Origin: Polyangiaceae bacterium
Lineage (GTDB): Bacteria > Myxococcota_A > Polyangia > Polyangiales > Polyangiaceae
Direction: 5' to 3'
DNA length: 44,918 bases
Assembly (NCBI GenBank): GCA_020848455.1
Contig: JADLAB010000569.1
Coordinates: forward strand, 1-44,918
Shown: positions 1 to 9,475 of the stretch, piece by piece
How the letters are laid out: each line of letters opens with the position of its first letter
How positions within the stretch are numbered: the stretch's first letter is position 1
Position numbers and translations under genes: made by a program
Notes under the pieces: model-generated
The model's input: only the letters and a program-made list of their open reading frames with translations
Database searches by the model: none
What the model was told of the DNA's origin: nothing

Positions 1-1295
1 AGGTAGCCGTCGACGGGGATGCGCTCGTCGTGCCCGTGGTACATCGCGGTGAAGTTGAGCTCCGGCCCGAGGCGCACGGGCGAGAAGCCGTAGCAGACGG
101 CGCCGAGCCGCGCGTAGGCGAAGGCGTCCGTGAAGCCCGGGATCATGTAGGGCACGGCGACCCCACCCGGATCGTGGCGCGCGAGCACGGCGCGGATGGC
201 GTCGAAGAGCGGTGTGTCGGACGGGAACACCGTGCCGTCGTGCTGGTGCAGCACCGTGAGCGCGAGGTCCTTGCCGACCACGGCCTGCACCTCGGCGAGG
301 AACGACGCGACGGACTGGCCCGGCACGACGCGCCCGTCGACCTGCACCGAGGCCGACGACGGAAGGACGTTGATCTTGCTGCCCGCGCTGAGCATCGTCG
401 GCGAGGTCGTGTTGCGCAGCATGGCGTCGATGCCGCGCGCCTGATCGAGGTTCTGCTTGGCGATGCGGTCGAGCAGGAAGCCCGCGAGACTCGGCGACAG
501 CACGAGCGGCAGGAGCTTGTTCTGCGGGAAGGGCGCCCGCGCCGCGAGCGCGCGCAGGAACTCGGCCACGACCGGCGTGACGTGCTGTGGCAGGCGCGTC
601 CCGCCCAGCGCCGCGATGGCGCGCGCCAGGCGCACGACGGCGTTCTTCGGGTGGGGCATCGAGCCGTGGCCCGGCTCGCCCTCGGCCGTGAGCTCGAACC
701 AGCAGATGCCCTTCTCGGCGACCTGGATCGGGTAGAAGCGCGCGTCGCCCATGTGCAGGGTGTGGCCGCCGACCTCGTTCAGCACGTAGTCGGCCCGCAC
801 GAGCTCGGGGTGCTCGGTCACGAGGAACTCCGAGCCGAGACGCGAGCCCGCCTCCTCGTCCGCGACCGCCGCGAAGAGGACGTCGCGGTCGAGCGCGACC
901 CCCTGCCGCTTGAGCAGCACGAGCGTCATGAGGCTCATCGTCACCATGTTCTTCATGTCGACGGTGCCGCGGCCCCAGACGCAGCCCTCGGCCTCGTCGG
1001 CCAGGAAGGGGTCGTGGCGCCACTTGTCGCGATCGGCCGGCACGACGTCGAGGTGCCCGTTGAGGAGCAGCGGGCCCTTTTTCCCCGAGCCGCGCAGGCG
1101 CGCGACGACGTTCGTGCGACCCGGCTCCTTCTCGCGCGTCTCGAAGGCGATGCCCTCGGCCTCGAGCACGCGCACGACGACGTCGGCGGCGAGGCGCTCG
1201 TTCCCGGGGGGGTTCGTGGTGTCGGCGCGCAGCAGCTCCTTGAACAGGGCGAGGCTCTCGCGGCCGAAGGCGTTCCAGTCGAGGTCGGCAGCCAT
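1..1295 (-). CDS. M20-family metallohydrolase (partial, C-terminus off window)
   Basis: Predicted zinc-dependent amidohydrolase/peptidase of the M20 (ArgE/DapE/CPG2) family, likely cytosolic. About 431 codons are present and the frame runs off the left edge; family members are roughly 440-460 residues, so only the tail is missing. Metal-site motifs are visible in order: NGHLDVVP, the WGRGTVDMK bridge aspartate, DEEAGS with the catalytic Glu pair, and near the C-terminus YHGHDERIP. The ATG at 1295 opens MAADLDWNAF and is preferred because the family's first helix starts there; a nearby upstream ATG is in another frame. It lies 53 bp behind the hypothetical gene at 1349-2152 and is probably the last gene of the minus-strand set that begins with the thiolase. 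Substrate cannot be told; fold confidence is high. Confidence 0.9.
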   Translation of the reverse strand, partial: MAADLDWNAFGRESLALFKELLRADTTNPPGNERLAADVVVRVLEAEGIAFETREKEPGRTNVVARLRGSGKKGPLLLNGHLDVVPADRDKWRHDPFLADEAEGCVWGRGTVDMKNMVTMSLMTLVLLKRQGVALDRDVLFAAVADEEAGSRLGSEFLVTEHPELVRADYVLNEVGGHTLHMGDARFYPIQVAEKGICWFELTAEGEPGHGSMPHPKNAVVRLARAIAALGGTRLPQHVTPVVAEFLRALAARAPFPQNKLLPLVLSPSLAGFLLDRIAKQNLDQARGIDAMLRNTTSPTMLSAGSKINVLPSSASVQVDGRVVPGQSVASFLAEVQAVVGKDLALTVLHQHDGTVFPSDTPLFDAIRAVLARHDPGGVAVPYMIPGFTDAFAYARLGAVCYGFSPVRLGPELNFTAMYHGHDERIPVDGY

Positions 1296-1348
1296 GCGCT
1301 CGGCATACCACCGCGCGCGTGCCGCGGGCGGCGGGTCGTCTGGGCTCG

Positions 1349-2152
1349 TCAGTGCCTGAGCTCGCTCGCCGGGACGTCGGCCGGCGGGGGGCGCAGCTCG
1401 TGGTGCTCGAGCGCGACCGCGCGCACGACGGGCGGCAGATCGAGCGCGCGGCTCACCATGGCGAGCTCCATGCGGCCGAGCAGGCCGAGCAGCGGCACGG
1501 CCACGGCCGCCGGCGAGCCCGGGTTCAGCACGATCGCCATGCGCACGCGCGCCCGCATCGACCAGCTGCGCGCGATCTCCACCTGCACCTCGGCCACGGC
1601 CGGCCGGCGCGCCGCCATGAAGACGACGTCCTGTTCGGTGACGCGCGGGTTGCCGAGCAGGATGCGCGCCACCATCGGATGGGGATCGCGCAGCAGCTTG
1701 TTCACCGTGGCGCGCGAGGGTTGCCGGGCGAGGGCGCGCCGCTCGCCGAGGCTGAGCTCGCGCCCGTTGCGCGTCGGCACGCCGCCCGCGCGCCGGGGCC
1801 CCTCCTCGACCTCGAGCGGGGAGCGATGGTGCTCGGCCGAGGCGCAGCGCAGGAGCCGTCCGAGCGCGGGCAGGGCCGCCGTGAGCGCCTGCTCGCGCAG
1901 GGCACCGAGCCGCTCGAGCTCGGCCGGCTCGACGACCACCGGCACGAACGCTCCGAGCGTCTCGGTCGCCACGGGCTCGGCCGCCTCGGCGCGCAGGCAC
2001 AGGTTGTTGAGCTCGACCGCGACCCGCTCGGGGCGCTCGACGTGGAGCTCGGCGCGCGCGAACGACACGCGCAGCTCGTGGGGCAAAAGCGCGGGGACGG
2101 TGCGGATCCAGCGCTCGCACGAGCGCTCGCTCGCTCCGCGCTCCGCGCCCAC
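1349..2152 (-). CDS. Conserved hypothetical protein, HEAT-like C-terminus
   Basis: A protein of 267 residues that I do not recognise by function. A GTG at 2152 is chosen because it sits 2 nt after the stop of the cation-efflux gene, implying coupled translation. The N-terminal half (PHELRVSFARAELHVE onward) is beta-rich by eye. The C-terminal half carries helical segments such as DPHPMVARILLGNPRVTEQD that resemble degenerate HEAT-type repeat proteins in which position-specific hydrophobics recur. There is no signal peptide or membrane segment, so it should be cytosolic. Its place in the thiolase, CDF, M20 set gives no clear role. Confidence 0.7.
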   Translation of the reverse strand: MGAERGASERSCERWIRTVPALLPHELRVSFARAELHVERPERVAVELNNLCLRAEAAEPVATETLGAFVPVVVEPAELERLGALREQALTAALPALGRLLRCASAEHHRSPLEVEEGPRRAGGVPTRNGRELSLGERRALARQPSRATVNKLLRDPHPMVARILLGNPRVTEQDVVFMAARRPAVAEVQVEIARSWSMRARVRMAIVLNPGSPAAVAVPLLGLLGRMELAMVSRALDLPPVVRAVALEHHELRPPPADVPASELRH

Positions 2153-2154
2153 GC

Positions 2155-3179
2155 TCAGCGCGCCTCCGCTGCGTCCGCCGCCGCCCGGCGTGCGCGCGTC
2201 CCGAGCGTCACGAGCGCGGCGCCGCGCGGAGCCTCGGGCTGGATGGTCGTGTGGGCGATGCCGTGCGCCGTGCGCAGGGCGCGCCCGGCCGCGCCGGCCA
2301 CCACCGTGCCGTGGTGACCCGCGGCGATGACGACGTGGACCGTGAGCACGTTGAAGCCTTCCGAGATCGACCACACGTGCAGGTCGTGGAAGTCGGCGAC
2401 GCCGGGCACCTGCCGCAGGGTCGCCTCGACCTCGTGCACGTCGATCTCGACCGGGGTGCCCTCCATGAGCACGTGGGCCGTGTCGCGCAGCAGGCGCCAG
2501 CCCCCGTAGAGCACGAGCAGCCCGATGGCGGCGCTCGCCACCGCGTCGGCGCGCGTCGAGCCGCCCGCGAGCATCACCGCGCCGGCCGCGATGGCGCCGA
2601 CGCTCCCGAGCCCGTCCGACAGGACGTGCAGGAAGGCGGCGCGCGTGTTCGGGTTGTGGCTGCCGCGCGACAGGATGAACGCCGAGGCCGCGTTGACGAC
2701 GAGGCCGGCGACGGCCGTGGCGAGCATGGGTAGCGCGGCGATCTCCGGCGGCTCGGCCCAGCGCACCACGGCCTCCTTGCACACCCAGACGGCGACGAGA
2801 GCGAGCGCGATGCCGTTGACGAACGCCGCCAGCACCTCGGCCCGCCTGAAGCCGTAGGTGCGGCGCCGCGTGCGATCGCGGACCGCAATGCGCTGAGCGG
2901 CGATGGCGAGGCCGAGCGCGGCCGAATCGCTCAGCATGTGCCCGGCGTCGGCCACGAGCGCGCGGCTGCCGGTGAAGAAGCCGACGGCCGCCTCGACCAG
3001 CATGAAGCTCGCCGTGAGCCCGAAGGCCCAGGCGAGCCGGCGTAGCGGCGTCGCCCGGTGATCGTGACCGTGGGCGTGCCCGGGCGCTCGAGCGGCGTGC
3101 TCGTGCTCGTGCTCGTGGCCGGCCTCGTGCTCGTGCGCGTGCTCGTGGCCGGGCTCGTGCTCGTGCGGGTGGTCGGGCA

Positions 3180-3180
<1 letters not shown>
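2155..3180 (-). CDS. Cation diffusion facilitator (Zn/Co/Cd efflux) with His-rich N-terminus
   Basis: Inner-membrane proton-coupled divalent-metal exporter of the CDF family (CzcD/ZitB/ZnT-like), 341 residues. Residues 1-41 are a tandem His-Glu tract, the sort of cytosolic metal-binding arm seen in ZnT-type proteins. The transport site is intact: HxxxD in TM2 (H81 and D85, in HMLSDSAALG) and again in TM5 (H185 and D189, in HVLSDGLGSV). The C-terminal cytosolic domain contains the HDLHVWSISEG motif usual for CDF ferredoxin-like domains. The GTG start at 3180 shares its first G with the last base of the upstream thiolase TAG stop (TAGTG), so translation is probably coupled. The pairing with a thiolase is metabolically odd and may be only positional. 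Confidence 0.93.
3051..3180 (-). repeat. Tandem His-Glu codon repeat in the CDF gene
   Basis: On the plus strand this reads as repeated GCTCGTG units; on the minus strand it encodes repeated HEH, GHEH and GHAH steps. It is a low-complexity coding repeat prone to slippage, so its copy number may vary between strains. It explains the periodic DNA pattern here without any need for an RNA or CRISPR feature. Confidence 0.8.
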
Positions 3181-4412
<1,232 letters not shown>

Positions 4413-4565
4413 GTCGACCTCTTCGCCGCCTCCTCGGCCGGGATGACCCCCGGACGGCGCGCGCCACGAGCACGGCGGCTCTCGTCGAGTTACTAGCACG
4501 GTTCGGCCGCCAGGCGGGGCGCGCGGGCTGCGCCGGTCGGGCCGTGTTAAGCGAGGTCGCGCGTC

Positions 4566-5441
4566 GTGCTGCCTCGCCTCGCCATCCTCGCCGCCGCCCT
4601 CCTGTTCTCGACGGGCGGCGCGGCCATCAAGGCCTCGACCTTCGGCGGCTGGCAGGTCGCGTGCCTGCGCTCGGCCATCGCCGCCGTGGCCGTCCTCGCG
4701 CTCGTGCCGACGGCGCGCCGCCACGTGGCGAGCTGGCGGGCGCTGCTCATCGGTGTCGCGTACGCGGCGACGCTCGTCTTGTTCGTGCAGGCCAACAAGC
4801 ACACGACGGCGGCCAACAGCATCTTCCTCCAGTCGACGGCGCCGCTCTACCTGCTCGTGCTCGCGCCCACCGTGCTGAAGGAGCGCGTCGAGCGGCGCGA
4901 CCTCGGCCTCATGTTCGTGCTCGCCGCGGGGCTCGCGCTCTTCTTCGTCGGTGCCGAGCCCGGGCAACCGTCGGCGCCCGACCCCTTCGTCGGCAACCTG
5001 CTCGGCGTGAGCTCGGGGCTGACCTGGGCGTTCACGCTGCTCGGCCTGCGCTGGCTCGAGCGCCGCGGCGCCGAGCCGGGCGCCGGGCTCGGCGGCGTCG
5101 TGGTCGGCAACCTGCTGGCGGCGTTCGCGTGCCTGCCCTTCGCGTGGCCGCTCTCGTACGGCCTCTTCGGCGACTGGCTGCTCATCCTCTACCTCGGCGT
5201 CTTCCAGATCGGCGCCGCCTACGCCTTGCTCACGCGCGGCTTCCGCGAGGTGCCCGCCCTCGAGGTCTCGCTCCTCATCCTGGTGGAGCCCGCCCTGAGC
5301 CCGGTCTGGGCCTGGCTCTTCCAGGGCGAGCGGCCGGGCGCCTACGCGGCCGCCGGCGGCGCGCTCATCCTCGCGGCCTCGGTCGGCAAGGCCGCCCTCG
5401 ACCGGCGGCGCCCCCGCGCGCCCGACGTGGAGCTAAGCTGA
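4566..5441 (+). CDS. EamA/DMT-superfamily transporter
   Basis: Inner-membrane drug/metabolite-type exporter of 291 residues with about ten hydrophobic helices in two EamA repeats. The first begins at [20 protein letters not shown] and the second at [18 protein letters not shown]. The usual Pro/Glu-rich end of the second repeat ([16 protein letters not shown]) is intact. The start is GTG at 4566. The substrate is unknown; members export amino acids, nucleobases or other metabolites. The stop lies 3 nt before the GNAT gene, suggesting co-transcription, and the GNAT may act on a related substrate (inference). Confidence 0.9.
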   Translation: MLPRLAILAAALLFSTGGAAIKASTFGGWQVACLRSAIAAVAVLALVPTARRHVASWRALLIGVAYAATLVLFVQANKHTTAANSIFLQSTAPLYLLVLAPTVLKERVERRDLGLMFVLAAGLALFFVGAEPGQPSAPDPFVGNLLGVSSGLTWAFTLLGLRWLERRGAEPGAGLGGVVVGNLLAAFACLPFAWPLSYGLFGDWLLILYLGVFQIGAAYALLTRGFREVPALEVSLLILVEPALSPVWAWLFQGERPGAYAAAGGALILAASVGKAALDRRRPRAPDVELS

Positions 5442-5444
5442 GCC

Positions 5445-6254
5445 ATGTCGATCCCGACCGGTCTCGCGCTCGCCACGCTCGTCGAGCGGCACCAGGCCGA
5501 GGCGCTCCACTTCCTGCCGTTCGAGCGCCTGCGCGTCGCCGACGGCTGGGCCGTCTGCAGCGGCCCGGGCTCGCACCTGAACAAGGCTGCCGGTCTCGGC
5601 CTCACCCGACCCGTCGACGCCGCCGACCTCGACGCGCTCGTCGCGTTCTTCGAGACGCGCGGCGTCGAGCCCAAGGTCGAGCTGTCGAGCTTCGCCGAGC
5701 CGGCGCTGCTCCGCGCGCTCGCGGACCGCGGGCTCGTGCTCGAGGGGCTCGAGACCGTGCTCGTGCGCGCGGTGGAGCCGGTGCCCGCGCCGCCCACGCC
5801 GCCGGACGTCACCCTCGTCCACGTGCGCCCCACCGACGAGGCCGCGCTCCGCGAGGCCGTGACCACGTCGGCGCAGGGGTTCGTGCCCGAGGGCGGCGAG
5901 GTGGCGGCGGAGCTGCTCGACTTCGCCCTCGCCGTCGCGCGCTTGCCCGTCGCCGACACCTTCGTCGCCCGGGCGGACGGCCGCGCGGTCGGGGCCGGCA
6001 CCGCCGTGACCTCCGACGGCGTCACCGGCCTGTTCGGCACCTCGGTCGCACCCGCCTACCGCCGCCGCGGCATCCAGCAGGCCCTCATCGCCGCGCGGCT
6101 CGCCGGCGGACGGGCGCGCGGCAGCCGCCTCGCGTACATCGTGTCCCTGCCGGGTATCGCGACCGAGCGCAACGCGGCGCGGCTCGGCTTCGCCCTCGCG
6201 TACACGCGCGTCGTGCTCGTCAAGCGCGGGCCCGGGCTCGCGCCGTCGCCCTAG
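5445..6254 (+). CDS. GNAT-family N-acetyltransferase, two-lobed
   Basis: Predicted acetyl-CoA-dependent N-acetyltransferase of 269 residues, larger than a single GNAT domain. The C-terminal lobe carries the acetyl-CoA loop at VAPAYRRRGIQQALIAARL (the R/QxxGxG/A-type motif A) and the following NAARLGFALAYTRVVL strand. The N-terminal ~120 residues look like a second, degenerate GNAT lobe. It begins with ATG 3 nt after the exporter stop. The target is unknown. Confidence 0.85.
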   Translation: MSIPTGLALATLVERHQAEALHFLPFERLRVADGWAVCSGPGSHLNKAAGLGLTRPVDAADLDALVAFFETRGVEPKVELSSFAEPALLRALADRGLVLEGLETVLVRAVEPVPAPPTPPDVTLVHVRPTDEAALREAVTTSAQGFVPEGGEVAAELLDFALAVARLPVADTFVARADGRAVGAGTAVTSDGVTGLFGTSVAPAYRRRGIQQALIAARLAGGRARGSRLAYIVSLPGIATERNAARLGFALAYTRVVLVKRGPGLAPSP

Positions 6255-6280
6255 GCACGCCCATCACGAAAGAGACAGCC

Positions 6281-6847
6281 ATGCAGACCACGAGCTCCGA
6301 CCCCCGCAGCGCCCATCGTCCCCCCACCGCGGCGGCCGCCCCGCGCCTGTCGCTCGAGGATCTCGCGCGGCTCGACTGCCGCGCGCTCGCCGATCTCTAC
6401 GCCGTCGGCTCCGTCCCGGCCTCGCTCGCCGCGCTCGACGGCGCGCCCGTGGGTCGCATGCTCGCCGTGCGGGCGCTCGACCGCGGCCCGGTCGCGCGCC
6501 TGTTGCGAGGCATCGCCGGCTCGCGGCACTTCGTGTGGGCGGGCAAGAGCTTCGAGGCCGCGGGCCCGACGAGCGGACACGGCGTGAACCGGGTGCGCGC
6601 CCCGGGCCTCCTCGGGCTCCAGAAGCTCTTCCCCTTCGAGACCCGCTTCGGGGCCTCGGCGCTCGACGGTGCGCCCACGGTGGTGCTCGACTACGACCTC
6701 GCCGACAATCCCCCCTACATCCGGCGCGTCCACGACGAGATCCGCGAGGTGTCCCCGGGGCTGTTCCTCGGCCCGGCGATGTGGAAGGCGCAGGGCAGCC
6801 CCCGGCACACGGTGCTCTGGTTCGCGCTCGACACGGCGCGGCCGTGA
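6281..6847 (+). CDS. Conserved hypothetical protein (DUF4334-like layout)
   Basis: A 188-residue soluble protein without signal peptide. The central part (HFVWAGKSFEA, then HGVNRVRAPGL) and the C-terminal LDGAPTVVLDYDLADNPP / VSPGLFLGPAMWK segments resemble the layout of small lipocalin-like GXWXG/DUF4334 proteins, but this is from memory and not a firm assignment. ATG 6281 is the first Met after the GNAT stop. The stop TGA overlaps the GTG start of the SDR gene (GTGA), so the two are likely made together. Confidence 0.6.
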   Translation: MQTTSSDPRSAHRPPTAAAAPRLSLEDLARLDCRALADLYAVGSVPASLAALDGAPVGRMLAVRALDRGPVARLLRGIAGSRHFVWAGKSFEAAGPTSGHGVNRVRAPGLLGLQKLFPFETRFGASALDGAPTVVLDYDLADNPPYIRRVHDEIREVSPGLFLGPAMWKAQGSPRHTVLWFALDTARP

Positions 6848-7632
6848 CGGCGCGCCTCGGAGACGCGCCGCACGTGCTCGTCACGGGTGCGGCCGGGGCC
6901 ATCGGCGGCGCGACGGCACGCGCGCTGCGCCGGCTCCGCCCGCGTGCCCGGCTCACGCTCGCCGATCTCGACGGCACCGGGGCCGAGCGGCTCGGGCGCG
7001 AGCTCGGCGGCGAGGTCGCCGTCGAGGCCTGCGACCTCGGGACGGCGGCGGCGGCTCGAGCGCTCCATGCGCGCGCTGCGGCGCGGTTCGGGCCGCTCGA
7101 CGGGCTCGTCAGCTCGGCGGGGCTCATGCAGGTGGGGGCGCTCGAGCGCATGCCGTGGGATGCGGCCGAGCACCTGCTGCTCGTCGATCTCGTGGCCCCG
7201 CTCGCGCTCCTGCACGCGGCGGCAGGCGCGATGGCGGCGCGGGGCGCGGGCTTCGTCGTGAACGTGAGCAGCATGGCGGGCCGGGTCCCGCTCAAGGGCT
7301 GCGCGTTCTACGGCGCCGCCAAGGCGGGCCTCGCCATGGCCTCCGAGATCGCCCACGCGGAGCTCGCGGGCCGCGGGGTCCACGTCGTGACCGTGTACCC
7401 CGGCCCGGTGCGCTCCGCTCTCGAGGCGGGCGCGCGCGCCGAGTACCGCCCCGGCCTGCTCACACGCCACGTGCCGACGGGCGACGCGCCGACGCTCGCG
7501 CGGCACATCGTGGAAGCCGTCGAACGGGGCCGGGCGCGCGTCGTCTACCCCGCGGTCTACGCCCTCGGCTACCGCGCGCTCGGCCTCGCCAGTCGCGTCG
7601 CGCTCCGCCTCGGACCGGAGCCCCGCGCCTGA
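6844..7632 (+). CDS. Short-chain dehydrogenase/reductase (SDR)
   Basis: NAD(P)-dependent oxidoreductase of the classical SDR type, 262 residues. The Rossmann motif is TGAAGAIGG near the N-terminus, the acidic LADLDG after beta-2 suggests binding of the adenosine ribose (NAD preference, inference), and the active site is VSSMAG with YGAAK (Ser-Tyr-Lys). A PGPVRS segment follows as usual. The substrate is unknown. The GTG start overlaps the preceding stop in a GTGA, which decides the start over longer readings that would run through the upstream gene. The C-terminal YALGYRALGLASRVALRL is hydrophobic and may touch the membrane. Confidence 0.92.
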   Translation: MTARLGDAPHVLVTGAAGAIGGATARALRRLRPRARLTLADLDGTGAERLGRELGGEVAVEACDLGTAAAARALHARAAARFGPLDGLVSSAGLMQVGALERMPWDAAEHLLLVDLVAPLALLHAAAGAMAARGAGFVVNVSSMAGRVPLKGCAFYGAAKAGLAMASEIAHAELAGRGVHVVTVYPGPVRSALEAGARAEYRPGLLTRHVPTGDAPTLARHIVEAVERGRARVVYPAVYALGYRALGLASRVALRLGPEPRA

Positions 7633-7677
7633 GGTCGGGGTCGGGGTAGCCGTTGTGTCGCGGCACCCCCGCGCCCG

Positions 7678-7992
7678 TCAGACGCCGAGCTCCGCCATGT
7701 GGTAGGCGGACTTGTACCCGAGCGCGACCGAGCGCTTGACCGCCTCGTAGACGCGCTCGGTGTGGTGCACGTCCCACCAGGCACGCACGGCCTGGCTCAC
7801 GAGCCACGTCCAGCCCGGCATGCCGCCCGTGGGCCGCGGCACCAGGTGCATGGCCTTCGTGCCGTCGATGCACTTCTGCATCATCTCGGCCACGACGTTG
7901 CCGAGCTCCTCGGTCACCTGCGACGGCGCATGGCCGTAGAACCAAGATCCAACGCGGCGCACGTACTCTTTCTCGTCATCCGACATGCCCAT
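7678..7992 (-). CDS. Small hypothetical protein
   Basis: A 104-residue protein that I do not recognise. It is Trp/Tyr/His-rich (SWFYGHAPS, GWTWLVSQAVRAWWDVHH), with no signal peptide and no long hydrophobic span. Of two in-frame ATGs, the one at 7992 is chosen because GGAGG lies 8 nt upstream. It is convergent with the SDR gene and sits 87 bp downstream of the beta-lactamase-like gene. The even helical pattern and preserved frame argue that it is real. Confidence 0.7.
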   Translation of the reverse strand: MGMSDDEKEYVRRVGSWFYGHAPSQVTEELGNVVAEMMQKCIDGTKAMHLVPRPTGGMPGWTWLVSQAVRAWWDVHHTERVYEAVKRSVALGYKSAYHMAELGV

Positions 7993-8079
7993 GATCCTGT
8001 CCTCCTTGCCGTCTGGCGGCCCGCCATGTTCGCCCTCCCGCGGTGCTCTGGCAAGCGCGGCGTGTCGTCCGCACGGCGC

Positions 8080-9324
8080 TCAGCGCGCGCGGTAGAGCTC
8101 GGCCACCGTGTCGACCACGTGGAAGTCGAGGCCGCCCTGGTTCGACAGCAAGATCACGCTGAGGCCCTCGTCGAGGTAGCGCACGACGTAGGCGCTCGTC
8201 CCGGCCGCCGTGCCGGCACAGTGGACGCGGCGCGGGCCGGCCTCGGAGACGAACCAGCCGTGGCCGTAGCCGAAGCGCGCGCCCGAATCGAGGCGCCCCG
8301 GGCTCTCCGAGAGCTCGAGCGCGGCGCGCCCGACGAGCCCGGGCTCGCCGGCCTCGATGCGCCGCAGGGCGGCGTCCCATGCGACGAGATCGCGCAGCGA
8401 CGCGAGCACGCCGCCGTCTCCGAGCGTCGGGACGTCGTGGCGCGAGCGCGTGAAGCGGGTGGCGTCGCGGCGATAGCCGACCGCGCGGCCCGCCGGCTCG
8501 GGCCCGGCGTCGAGCACGCGCGCATCGGTCATCCCTAGAGCGGGCAAGACGTCCTCGCGCAGCACGCGCGCAAAGGGCTTGCCGGTGGCGCGCTCGGCCA
8601 CGTGGGCGAGCAGCACGTAGTTCGTGTTCGTGTAGTCGAACGCCGTGCCCGGCTCGCGCGTCGAGGGGCTGTAGCGCACCAGGCGGACGACGGCCTCGGC
8701 GGTCGGCGGCGCAGCACCGCCGAGGGCGTCGGCGGCGTTCGTGTACTCGGGCAGGGCCGAGCTCATCTGCAAGAGGTCGATGAGGCGCACCGGTCGGCCG
8801 GTCTTGCGCCGCCCGAGCTCGGGCAGGTAGCGCGCGAGCGGGTCCGCGAGGCGCACCGCTCCGCGCTCGGCGAGCGCCAGCACGGCGAGCGCCGTGAGCG
8901 GCTTCGAGAGCGACGCGAGGTCGAACAGGGTGTCGAGCTCGACGGGCGTCCCGGCCTCGATGTCCGCGTGGCCGTAGGTCTTCAGCAGGCGCACCCCGCG
9001 GCTCGTCACGACGGCGAGGGCCATGCCCGGCCCCTCGGCGGCCAGGGCCGCTCGGAGCAGCCTGTCGACCACCGGCTCGAGCACCGGATCGCCGATCGGC
9101 CGTAGCCGCCCGGGCGGGCCGGCCTCCGCCTCGGGCGCGGCGCTCGGCGTGGAGCTCGCGACGGGAGCGCCCGAGCCGAGGGGGCTGGGCGGCGCCGCCG
9201 GCGCGGGCTCGCCGGGCGAGGTCGAAGGACCGCCACAAGCGGCCAGCGCGCCGGCCGACAGCCCGACGACGGCGCGGCCGAGCCGCTGCCGCCACGAGCC
9301 CTGCGTCCGCCGACCCCGACCCAT
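8080..9324 (-). CDS. Serine hydrolase lipoprotein, class C beta-lactamase fold
   Basis: A 414-residue envelope lipoprotein of the S12/class C beta-lactamase-related family (esterase, DD-peptidase or beta-lactamase-like). The lipobox is LAAC with Cys30, followed by a Pro/Ala/Ser linker to about residue 70. The nucleophile motif SLSK is at 138-141 and YTN at 231-233. The third motif, normally HTG or KTG, appears here as HCAGTAAG, so substrate handling may differ. ATG 9324 gives a proper signal peptide; an upstream ATG would only lengthen the n-region. It is divergent from the vWA lipoprotein gene across 151 bp. Confidence 0.9.
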   Translation of the reverse strand: MGRGRRTQGSWRQRLGRAVVGLSAGALAACGGPSTSPGEPAPAAPPSPLGSGAPVASSTPSAAPEAEAGPPGRLRPIGDPVLEPVVDRLLRAALAAEGPGMALAVVTSRGVRLLKTYGHADIEAGTPVELDTLFDLASLSKPLTALAVLALAERGAVRLADPLARYLPELGRRKTGRPVRLIDLLQMSSALPEYTNAADALGGAAPPTAEAVVRLVRYSPSTREPGTAFDYTNTNYVLLAHVAERATGKPFARVLREDVLPALGMTDARVLDAGPEPAGRAVGYRRDATRFTRSRHDVPTLGDGGVLASLRDLVAWDAALRRIEAGEPGLVGRAALELSESPGRLDSGARFGYGHGWFVSEAGPRRVHCAGTAAGTSAYVVRYLDEGLSVILLSNQGGLDFHVVDTVAELYRAR

Positions 9325-9475
9325 CCTGCGGGAGTCTCGCCCGGGACGCGCGCCGCAACAACCCATGGGCGCCCGCCCGGGACCGGTGTAAACCTTGCTG
9401 GGGGCGTGCTCGTGTTCCCGTTGCCAATTGGCGCGCGAGGGCCGACGATCGAGCGGATCGCGTGCGGAGGAGCCG

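Noticed and set aside
30-2330. Long open frame on the plus strand
   Set aside because: It is antisense to the M20 hydrolase and hypothetical genes and is Arg/His-rich, as shadow frames in GC-rich DNA are.
9423-9432. GCCAATTGGC palindrome upstream of the vWA gene
   Set aside because: It is perfect but single and short, with no further support as an operator.
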